From Chelydra serpentina (lineage: Eukaryota > Chordata > Testudines > Chelydridae): a stretch of 64,000 nucleotides of DNA. A model generated the notes under the pieces. The model saw only the letters and a list, made by a program, of their open reading frames with translations, searched no databases and was not told where the DNA came from. The position numbers and the translations under genes were made by a program. Below are positions 29,001 through 41,000 of this stretch, in pieces; the stretch's first letter is position 1; each line of letters begins with the position of its first letter. Location: assembly GCA_037349315.1 (NCBI GenBank), contig JBAIAC010000018.1:12152001-12216000 (forward strand), written 5' to 3'.

Positions 29001-32000
29001 TTAGAATGCGTGAGCTTGGGTCAGTGAGGGATACTTTGAAATAGGCTTTGGAGTGGAGGAATTTACACAATCGTCTTGGCCCTGAGGATATTGAAAACTG
29101 TTCAGGGGATGAGATGAATCCATCATACTACAGGAGGGGAGTGAGGCCACAATATGACCACTAGGTGCATTAAGGACTTAAATTGAGATATGAGCGATTG
29201 GAGAGGGCCCCCTCTATTCTTGGTGACGGAAGGCCCCTTGCAACATACCAGCTTGTTACAGTTTTCAGAAAAGGGCTTTTAAAGTTGACATTACTGGTGC
29301 ATAATTTGGTCCCCACTCATTCCAGACTGCAATAGCTGAGGCCAGAGCTGTTCTGGCAATTGAGCAATGATATTCAAATGCATACAGGACATATGTGAGA
29401 CCCAAGGTAGAAAATCTGAACTAATTTTACCGTTTCCAATTTTAGAATCATGCAAATGGACCAAGCAAGCAGTAGTGTGGATCTGTAGATACAATATTGT
29501 ATACTGGGTGCACAAGTGGGCTTTCAGATCATGTGGCAGTTCACACCTGTGTCTAGGTAGGGTGGCAGTCCTGAGCTAATGTGGAGGCAGAGCATGCTAT
29601 GGGAACAGTTGATGCCCCTCGTACACTCTTTGGCAGCCCAGGAGCAGAAACTGGTTACAGTTACGCGTTCACAAATAGTTTTAAACAAAGAGAACAATAA
29701 GGGGTTTGAATTGATGCTCAGAGTTAAGAGGGATGTGGTACAGATCCAGGAGATGTTCCCTGGGGTGACAAGTATTTGGTCTGACATGTTGCAACGTGGG
29801 GTATGGAAGGGGGCCATGAATCCTCCTTGGGTCAATATAATGGGGAAGTATGTGAATAAGGAAGTGGCTAAATTCATACGTAACTGTAGAGAGGTTAGCC
29901 GGGGCTCATCTCTCTCTGGGGCAGTGGGGAACTACACCGCCTCACTAAATTGGGGAATAGGTCTTGCGGGGAATTAGTCCAGCCGCAGGAGTCGTCCTCC
30001 GTGATTTCTACCTTCACCAAGGTCGCAAAGTAACCGCTGAGCTAACACAGTAAGCCCAGGCCCTAGGTCAGGGCAGAGCAATGGTGAGTCAGGCGCTCAG
30101 GCCCTCAGGCAGGGGCTGAACAACAACAGGTTCCAAAGGGCCTGGGAGAGAGGGAGACTGCCATCCGCGAGTTGGATGGCAGGGGGGACGCAGGCTCTTC
30201 CACTCCACTGTGCCCTAGCCCGGAGTCCTAGCAGCGGCAAAAGACCCGCTGCTGCGTCAGTTAGGATCCTGGCCGCAACACACTCACATGGGTTCTGGCA
30301 GTGCTGCAGCCAGACTAGGGTCAGCTGCCCCGGGCTAGCTGGCAAGGGGTAGACTCGGCAATTCCTTCTGGTACCTGGCGCGGGGCAGGCCGGGCCAGTC
30401 CTCGGGTTTACCACAGGCCGCTGGGGTTTCCCAATCACGAGCTAGGCCAGAGGCGTCTGGCTTCCCTGGCGGCTGCTCTCCCAGTGAGCCCTGAGGTCGG
30501 GCCTTTATACTTACGGGTCAATGCCTGACCCTCGGGGGTGGCGGGGAACCACACCGCCTCACTACAGTAACCAAGGGAGTTTGATAATTTCTCATTGGGG
30601 CATATCTTAGTGGCACCTGAAATATTCAGGGAAAATTGAGTACACCTATTTCTCTAATGTTAAGGGAGGAATCAGTCAATATCTAGGAACCTGTCAGGGA
30701 CAGGGTGGGAGGAGGTAGCCAAGCATAAATGTACCCGTTATGTAAAGGATATGGTTATTGGATAAAATGGATTGGAAAAGGATTTGAAGGGAAGCATCAC
30801 TTAAGAAAGTAAAGGGGTATTTGGGGCTCTTAAGTCTGCTACAGTGGGGAGCTCACCACCCACTTTTTTTCCATTCCCCTTTAAGGCTGATACAGCAGGG
30901 AGTGGACCTCCCTCCTTTTATAGCCCCCTTTTATCTCATATGAGGGGAGGATGGTGGGGGTCCAGCAACGGGATGGGCTGGAACCAGGTTGGGCATTAGG
31001 TGGAAATGATTAGGGAAATGCCTGCATTGTACTACTTTTTGCCAGGTACTTGCAAATATTTTAAGTGAATAAAATTGCGGCCTAATTAAACCATATCCAT
31101 AGCCTCCTGTCTTTCTTCTGGCACAGCCAGACAGTGTTCTGGTATTCTCTTTGGTTTCTTATTTCCTCTTCCATTGGCTCAGTAGTTGCTCTTCAAACTG
31201 ACCCCGCTGAGTTGTATTAAGTATAATTTAAATACTCCTGATTTTTCATTTGAGAATCTTTTTAAAGCAGAATGATGTAATGGCTAGCTTGTGTATTTTA
31301 ATAAAATATGTTAATATGGCTTGTTGTACAGCAGTTAAAACAGTTTGAGTTAGTAACTGAATGTCATTACATATACACATCATTATATGTATACATGAAT
31401 GCCAATGTGTGTATGATTTATCTGCAACAATTTTATTGTAATAGAATGTTAAATATATTTTCATGTCTAATATGTGGTATACTAGTCCAGTGTAAATTCA
31501 GGACTTCTATTAGAAAAACACAGAACTCTTCAAAACTTTGTAAGTGTCTGAGTTAATTTTTTTTAAAGAATAGTAGTCCATTGGGCAGCCAAGAGGAAAA
31601 CTATGGTAAGTTGCATCTATAAAATCAACAGATGCTCAAGATTTTGAGTACTTGCGTAGTTTAAGTCAAGTCAGTAGTTCTGCACACACTAAGTGTCAGC
31701 TGATCAGTACTTAGCATTGCTATGCATCACATCTTTACACAGTATATGTATCTAGTGCCTTGTGTTTTGTTTGTATTTGTGTACTGTGCCTATTGTATTA
31801 AAAACTGTTGGTTACCGTTTGTAGAATGTTCTGTGATGATGTTCCTGAGTGCTCAGTGCTTTTAAAAATCAGACCATATATTTAGGTGCCTAAATATGGA
31901 CTTATGAGCCTAGCTTTAGGCCCTCATTTTTGACAATCTTGACCAAGTCAACCGACACAGTAGTACTAACACTTACTAAACTGGTATATCTTGTTTAAAA

Positions 32001-35000
32001 TGCACGGTAAAAGTGGAAAACACGGAAAGGTGGAACATGTTGCGTTTTTACGGTGAGGCAATGGTATATTTCATTGCTGCTCTTGCTAAACTGCAAAATA
32101 CTAAAGAATTTGGATGAATCTTTTTTTAAAAGGGCAAGTTTGCCAAGCAAACTTATTCTTTCTGTGTCCAGAGGAAAAATGTTTAGTTCTTTTTATTTTT
32201 ATATATTTATTTTATATATATATATTCCTTCCTATATATAAATATATATTTTTCCTTCCTACTAGTTTTCCGTAGGCACTACTAATGCTGAACCAAACTA
32301 GTTTACTAAAAAGCTGCTTCTGCTAAACTACTTACAGAGATGATCTAGCTCTCTTAGACTATTAATGAACTTTCATCACTTGCAGGTTAGGATGTTCTCT
32401 GGAATGCCTGATTTCTCTCGCTTTTAATGCAATGATTTGTGACTTTTGTTTCTCATCTTTCCTGTCTGTTTGACTCTTGTGTTTGTGCTTTCCACTTCAC
32501 AGGCATGCAGTATGGTGGATATGTTAATAATCAAGCTAGCTCTGCACCAGCTCCCTTGTCATCAAGTTCAGATGATGAGGAAGAGGATGAGGAGGATGAG
32601 GAAGCAGGTCTGCTTTAGCTTTACACCAGTATATTGCTTTTTTCCTACCCAAGTTTTGTCTTCGTATTTCCACCTCCTTGAATTATTAAAATTAAAAATT
32701 TAAACCCCAAAGTAGTTGCGAGTCTTCAGACACCTAGCAAGCTAAGGGAAAATTTCCAACTGTTATATGAATATGGTAGTTAAAAATGGAGTGTAGTAAT
32801 TGGCAATTGCTCAGTACAGTGTTTTTCCCCCTGAGGTAACATGCATCTTCGTATTTTATAGTGTAACAGTTGCACTTTATGAGGTTGTTTTAATTTCAGT
32901 ATTCTAACTTTCAGCAAACTTGTAATGTTCTAATGGAATGTCTGGATGTAGAGCTTTTGGATGATGATTGGTTTAGCTCTATTACAGCTATACATGTAGA
33001 TGTTTTACTGCCTACGATAGTTAAATTTATCAGTTATTTTTTTATATTTCTCCTTTGAAGTATAGGAAACATTGTAAATACTGCAGTAAAGTAAAATATA
33101 TTGTAATGTGGTAAATATTTTTAAGGCAATAACTATATACGGAACCTGTTCTGTATTTCTCTAGTACTGTCCAGTATCAGGAAAGACAAGTCTGTTTAGT
33201 TTTAGGAGGTAGAGAAAGGAAAATAGTAAAACTCCTGAGGTACTCTTAATCTGTGACTTAAACTCAAGATCGTCCTCTCTCTCCTTTTCTGATATGCCAG
33301 TGTTCAATATGACAGAGATATCACCAATGCCTCTTGGCATGGCTTTTGGGAGGACAGTCTTTATAAAGAAAAGTATAGATCTCTGAGAAAGTGATTGCCA
33401 TGTTTCTGTTGTCCCACACATAGTTCATCTCCACAGTCTATTGCAAAATGTTAGACCTTCAGAATTTGGCACACTTCAAGAAAGTTCGGCCCCTCTCCAC
33501 TCAACCTTTGTTGTGATACTTTTTTTTTTTTTTTTTTTTTTAACGGAAATGAAATAAGAGTATCGGTTTTGTGCAATTTCATAATGGAGCCTTAATTATG
33601 TGTAATAGAGTATTTGTCCACAGGCACTTACCTGAAAGTATTTAGGGTGGCAGATAAAGTGAGACCAAAGCTGTCCTCTCTTTTTCTTGTGGGGTCTTAA
33701 CCCTGCTTGTCTTTATGGATTATCTCTTCCCAAACCCTGGTGGATGATTTAGAGAGGTCACTTACTTTCAAAACTGTTTTTCTTATGGCAGTTTGTTTAG
33801 GTAGGATTGTTGGGAGTTTCAGGCTTTCACTACAAGGATCCATGCTTGTTTTTTATCAGAATGGTTTAGTTTCAAAACTTGTTCCATATTTTCTGATAGT
33901 TCCTCCAGTCATGATATTTTCTCAGGTCATTACTTATTTTTCTTGCTCTGCATGAATCCTAAAAGAGAAGTAGATCTACAGCCTTGATGGTGAGGAGAGT
34001 GCTAAATATCTCCTTTAAGAGAGCCCTCTTGAGAGAGAAAGATATGTAACCATTGATTCATCCTACTGGTAGACATATGCAACCTCTTGTAGGGTGTACT
34101 ACTGAGTTTGCTGTTGGTTTTGAGGATTATTAAGAAGTCCTACTGTTAAAAGCTGAAGAGGCTCCAGGCTCAATTTTAGGCTTATTTCATGAGGACATTC
34201 ACTGCTTTGGGAGTGGAGAGAATGGTTCCTTCTCTGTAACAATGTACAGGAGCCACATTGGAAACATATTTCTATGCTTTTACCAGTCATTGTGGCCTTG
34301 ACGTACTGCTCCTGCAACTGCCACTTCTGAAAAATGTGCTCGGCAGGCTGTTACTCATGAAAGTTTTACTCAGCTGTTGTATGCTGTGTAGAAGTTTGTT
34401 TTCTGCAGTGATTTAGAAGGCTATTTTAAGAATAATTTCTTGCCTTTGATTTGTTTCCTTGTGTCTTACACCAGCTCATGTATCCTGCCTATTGAGTTCA
34501 GTTGGAAGATGCTTTTCATAGAAGGTTTTTTGTTCAGAAAGCATTTAACCGAACAGCAAGAAGTGTTCCTGGAGAATTCTCTTAACAAAAAGGCATACCT
34601 AGAGTAACGTTTCCCCATCCCCCCCCCTCCAAAGAAAGATAGTCTTGCAGTCTACCATGTATCCAAAAAAACCCAAAACACAAAACCGCTAATTTTTAGC
34701 ATTTTGCAGAGGCCAGCATCTATTTCTGAATTAAATTAAGTTAATCCGTTTAGTCTTCAGAGTTTTTGAAAATTAAAATTGAATAAAAGCAGAATTCAGG
34801 TTTGTTGGTGAATGGTCTTAAATGAAATCTTTATCCTGCTTAATTTTAAATTTAAGTTTATCCCTAGTTTATTTTATAAATCTGAGGACTATTTCAGGGC
34901 TTTGGAGCGGAGTCCAGAGCTGGAACACGGAGCAGTAGGTTTATGCCCGGAGCCGGAGCAGAGCAATTCAAAAATTTGATTGCTCCAAATCCCTGGAATA

Positions 35001-38000
35001 TTTTCTGCTAAATTGTTCTATATAACAATTGCTCTCTGTGTAATCTGATTCTCTAGTTTGTTACATGCTTAGAAGTGGTGCTGAAGAAAGATTGTAAAAT
35101 ATGTATAATTATGTTACTAGCATGATCAGTTTTTTAGCCAATAATAGTTTTACATTGGTCATTAGATGTTCATTGTACATTTTTTGTCAAGATTAAGAAA
35201 GGATAAATTTAGAAGTTTACTCTCACAAACAGCACTACTTAGCTCTAAGCTCACTGCTTCCGTTGACTTCAATAGAAACAGAATTGGCCCCTCTATCACA
35301 GGGGTTCTCAATCTGGGGGTTGGGACCCTTCAGGGGGTCGCACGGTATTACATGTGGGGGGTTGGGGCGGTCACAAGCTGACAGCCTCCATCACAAACAA
35401 CGCTTTGCATCCAGCATTTATAATGGTGTTAAATATATAAGAAAGTGTTTTTAATTTATGGGCGGGGAGGGGGTCGCACTCAGAGGCTTGCTATGTGGAA
35501 TGGGTCACCAGTACAAAAGTTTGAGAACTACTGCTCTGTCACTTCAAGCAGAATAATACCATTAAAGCCCTGGCAACAAAATGTCACTTTATTTTACTGG
35601 GACTAGATATTGCTTGTAGGGGACTTTAAGAGTAGGTCCGTTTCTTAGATTTCACTGTATTGAACTAATGAGTCAGAGGTACAAAATAGATACTTCCTTG
35701 TGCAACCAGAATACAAATCTGGTTACAAAAGTGTCTCAAATGCCAGCTGCAGTGATTGCAGAACAAACCACAGAACCTGATGTCAACATTACAGTTCATG
35801 GTATCAGTGACATTTTGTGTATATTGTACTGATGATTATTTTGTACACTGGTGTTCAAGTGACTTAGTACATGATACTGGAAGAGTCAGTAATGTGGAGG
35901 GAACTCTGTTACTAATATGTAAGGTATACAAAGGGTATGTCTACACTCAGAGACTAGTTCGATTTTTGTTAAACCGAACTTGGTAACCCGATATTGCCAG
36001 GTCGATTGTTCGAATCCACATCAGGGATCTTAATTCGAATTTCCAAGTCCACAGTAAGGGGGCAAGCGTCGACATTGCAAGCGGTGCACTGTGGGTAGCT
36101 ATCCCACAGTTCCCGCAGTCCCCGCTGCCCAGTGGAATTCTGGGTGTAGCCCCCAGTGCCTTGTGGGACCGAAATTGTGTCAAGGGTCGTTATACATAAA
36201 TTTCGTCACTCGACCCACACTTCCGCCTTCCCTACGTGAAAGCGCCGGTGGGCAATGAATTCGCGCCCTTTTCCTGTGGCTGATAGCTCGGACGCCACAG
36301 GACAGCGAGCATGGAGTCCTCCGCGATTATCGCTGATGTTCTGTCCGTAGCCAACACCTCGCGCCTTATAGCGCACCTTTTCCAGACTCAGATGCAGAGA
36401 AATCGGGAGAGAAGACAACGGAAGCTCCGGGAGTACTTGAACTCTGAGAGGGGCATGGACCTCTCGCAAAGCGCTGGACCCCAGCCCCTAGACATCATGG
36501 TGGCAATGGGTCACGTTGATCCTGTGGAACGGCGATTCTGGGCAAGGGAAACAAGCACTGACTGGTGGGACCGCATAGTGCTGCAGGTCTGGGATGAATC
36601 CCAGTGGCTGCGAAACTTTCGGATGCATAAGGGCACTTTCATTGAACTTTGTGAGTTGCTGTCCCCTGCCCTGAAGCGCCAGGACACCCGGATGCGAGCA
36701 GCCCTGAGTATCCAGAAGCGAGTGGCCATAGCCCTGTGGAAGCTTGCAACCCCTGACAGCTGCCGGTCAGTAGCGAACCAATTTGGAGTGGACAAGTCTA
36801 CCGTGGGGTTGACCTGCTGCTCCCCAAAGTAGTGACCCTTGGAGACGTGCAGGTGATCATAGATGGCTTCGCTGCGATGGGATTCCCAAACTGCGGTGGG
36901 GCCATAGATGGGACACACATCCCTATCCTGGGACCGGAGCACCAGGGCAGCCAGTACATTAACCGAAAGGGCTATTTTTCTATGGTACTGCAAGCATTAG
37001 TGGACCACAAAGGACGTTTTACGAACATCAATGTGGGGTGGCCAGGCAAGGTTCATGATGCTCGAGTCTTCAAAAACTCTGGTCTGTTTAGACGGCTGCA
37101 ACAGGGGGTTTATTTCCCGGACCGCAAAATCACTGTTGGGGATGTGGAGATGCCAACAGTGATCCTAGGGGACCCTGCCTACCCGCTAATGCCATGGCTC
37201 ATGAAACCATACACAGGAGCCCTGGACAGTGAAAAGGAGCTCTTCAATTACCGCCTGAGCAAGTGTAGAATGGTGGTGGAGTGTGCCTTTGGCCGTCTCA
37301 AAGGCAGATGGCGAAGCTTACTGACTCGCTCCGACCTCAGCCCTACAAATATCCCCATTGTGATTGCAGCGTGCTGTGTGCTCCACAAACTCTGTGAGAT
37401 CAAGGGGGAGACGTTTATGCTGGGCTGGGAGGTTGAGGCAATCGCCTGGCAGCAGATTACGCTCAGCCGGACACCAGGGCGATTAGAAGATCACAGCGGG
37501 ACGCGCTGCGCATCCGGGAAGCTTTGAAAGCTCGCTTCCAGACAGAGCAGGGTAACCAGTGACTGTTACACTTCCTTAAACAGATACTGAACCTTCCCCT
37601 GTTTCTTTACAAAGTTTCCGTTGCCCATCCTCTCCCATTACCAACCCCCTTCCCCCTCCTTCGCTCAACGCTTTAAAGGAACAATAAAGGAAACATTTTT
37701 CTACTTGGGCCGTCTCCGGTACTGGTTTCTCGGTTCCGTTTTTAACCGTGGACGCATACCGCGGGTTGGGGAGCGGGTGGAGTGTGGGAAAGAACGCTTC
37801 AAAGCTTGGGGAATGACATGCTCCTGCTCCCAGAGCAGTCCTAAGTGCTGGACTGCTTGTTTGAAGGGATCCATTAACCTCTCCTAAACGCAGGTGTGTG
37901 TGCATTGCTCTATCATGCAGGCTATTGCCAGCCGCTAAAGATCAGCGGCCACCCTCCTCCACCAGACAGCGAATCACCCAACCACCAACCCCACGTAGAG

Positions 38001-41000
38001 AACCTGAAAACCCACACACAGAATGACAATTGTGCTTACTGCATGCAAGTGTTACTGTGCATTTCAGTTGATCTGTTACCCTGTCTGTACCCTGGGTTGT
38101 GCTCCAGTCCTCTGCACTAACGAACCCCGTTAACAAATAACCCGAAACACAAATGATCCCGTTCAAGACACTCAGGGAAACATCAATAAACCAAAAAACC
38201 AGTTTTATTAAACAGAGCTGTTCTTTAACATGGAACCTGGGAAGGGGGGTGTTGAGGGGTGCGGCTGGAGGGATGGGAAGGAACAATCTATGGTTTGGGG
38301 AATGAGAGCCTTCTGCTACTGGAGCAGTCTGCAGGGGTGGAGTGAATATTTCCACGGACCCTGCCTCCCCTCGTCCTAGTGACTTTGGGTGAGTAAACCA
38401 CTGGACTTGGTGGCGGGGGTGGGCGGTTGGACAGAACATATAGAGGGGCTCTTTCCTCCTGTCTCCTGTCCTGGAGAACATCCACCAGGCGCCGGAGCGT
38501 GTCTGTTTGCTCCCTCATTAGTCCCAGCATTGTTTGGGTCGCCTGCTGATCTTCCTGCCGCCACCTGTCCTCGCGCGCTTCAGCCCTCTGCTCCCGTTCC
38601 CTGGCTGCTCGCTCGGACCGTGATACGTCCTCTCTCCGCTGTGCCGCCTCCCTTCGGGACAACATCATCAATTCTGAGAACATGTCGTCCCGGGTTCTCT
38701 TCTTGCGCCGCCTTATCTGTAGTAGCCCATGGGAGGGAGAAACACGGGTAGGGCGGGAGACACTCGAAGCTGCGGGATGAGGGAAAGGGAGTGAATTCCT
38801 CAGAAAGATACTTTTTCCAGAACAATGCCCATACTCTTTCACCGTGAATAGGACCAAACACAGTGGCTATCACATGTAAACGTACTACAAGGTCAAATAT
38901 TATGCCTTAATGCTGAGTGTCTGGGGTCCCGGTATACGGATCCCAGAAGCCTTGCCGAACAGTGAAAAACACCTCTCCGAAGACCATGGTAAGGTGATGA
39001 GTTAGGACTGCTGAGAGATTGCTTCACAGCAGTGCTCTACTCCCATGTCTCACTCACTGTTCCTTGCGGCGGGCAGGAACTGCTGCTGGCCAAACCGCTA
39101 ATATATAGCGGCTTTCCTAACCCCCCCCACACACACACACACACTCCGCATGGTCGCTCCCGGGACCCTAAAGTGGCCGCGAACCGATCATCAGGAACGG
39201 CTTGCCTACCCTTCCCCCGCCTCCGCGTGGTCGCTCCATGGAACCGAAAATGCCCGCGAACCGCTCAGCATGAACGGCTCGCCTACCCTTCCCCCCCCTC
39301 CGCGTGGTCGCTCCATGGAATCCAAAATGCCCGCGAACCGCTCATCAGGAACGGCTCGCCTACCCTTCCGCCCCCTCCGCGTGGTCGCTCCATGGAACCC
39401 AAAATGCCCGCGAACCGCTCAGCATGAACGGCTCGCCTACCCTTCCCCCCCCTCCGCGTGGTCGCTCCATGGAACCCAAAATGCCCGCGAACCGCTGTGT
39501 CGGAACGGCTCGCGTACCCTTTCCCCGGCCTCGCGTGGCCGGTCCCCAGAACTGTCCCTGCCCGCGCACCGTTAAGTACTAATGGTTTGGCTCCCGACTC
39601 CCTACCACCACGCGTTAACGGAAACAGCCGGGTGTCTTTCTTTAAAGGGAAAAGGAAGCATTCACTATACTAACTATACCACTCATTCAAACCAGGACCC
39701 CATGACTGATATCACTCTGATGAGGATTACCGAGACAGAGAAATACTGCATGCTGCGTCAATGCCAGCAATCCCCTGGGCCGTATGCTGCCATGCTATGC
39801 AAGGCAATGATACCAGAGTACCTGCAGCTTGCATGGCGCGGGAAAGTATCCTACCATGGAGGAGACAATAAGGCCGCTCTCCCAGTGAACGTGCTAAACA
39901 AGCACTCACTGTACCTCAAGGAGAGCTTCGCGGAGCTCTCAGATGGGGATTACACCTCTATCCCCATACATATTGACAGACTTTTCGAATAGTTGCCCGG
40001 GAAAGCGACTCCAAGCTGAAGCGCATAAGGCCAATTAAGGCACAGTTACACAGCGCTAACACACCATACCTATTGTATTGCAAATAAATGTCTAACACAC
40101 TGACCTGATGATCCTTCGCCTGATTCCTGGTCAGGAATGCTGCCTTGGGAGTGTTCGTAGGGCAGCTCAGTCAGGGTGAGGAAAAGTTCCTGGCTGTCTG
40201 GGAAATCAGAAGTGAGACCGCTGTCTAGTGCCTCTTCCTCCTCCCCTCCTTCCTCTTCTTCGCCGTCTGCGAAAACCTCCGACGACGTGGCCGTAGATAA
40301 GACCCCGTCGTCGGAGTCCACGGACACTGGTGGGGTAGTTGTGGCAGCACCACCGAGCATGGCATGCAGTGCCTCGTAAAATCGGCAAGTGTGTGGCTGC
40401 GACCCGGAGCGTCCGTTGGACTCCTTGGTCTTTTGGTATGCCTGCCGCAGCTCCTTGATTTTAACGCGGCACTGCGTAGCATCCCGGCTGTATCCTCTCT
40501 CCGTCATAGCCTGGGATATTTTTTCGTAAATCTTTGCATTCCGTCTTTTGGAACGGAGCTCGGCTAGGATTGCTTCATCTCCCCACACAGCGATCAGATC
40601 CAAAACTTCACGATCACTCCATGTTGGAGCCCTCTTTCTATTCTGCGATGGCATGGAAACCACTGCTGTAGAGCTCTGCATCGTTGCCAGTGCTGCTGAG
40701 CTCGCCACGATGTGCAAAGAGGAAATGGGATTCAAAATGGCCACACAGGAAAAGGGATTCAGATTTTCCCGGGGATTTCTCTGAGTGGCAGGTCAGAGCA
40801 TCCGAGTACAGATTACTGCCCTGAGCGTCTACTGAGTGGTGCACTGTGGGATAGCTCCCGGAGCTATTACCGTCGAATTCCGTCCACAGTACCTCGAATT
40901 CGACATGGCCATTTCGAATTTGGCGCTACTCCCCTCGTCAGGGTGGAGTACAGAAATCGATTCAAAGAGCCCTTAATGTCGAAATAAACTGCTTCCTAAT

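Noticed and set aside
30097..30438. 113-codon minus-strand frame
   Set aside because: Explained by the GC-rich insert, which has few stops by composition.
37576..38120. Several open frames on both strands after the transposase
   Set aside because: They sit in the Harbinger spacer between the two convergent genes, have no recognised features and overlap each other.
39150..39582. Overlapping + strand frames rich in Arg/Pro (up to 141 codons)
   Set aside because: They arise from the 77-bp minisatellite, which cycles through all frames.
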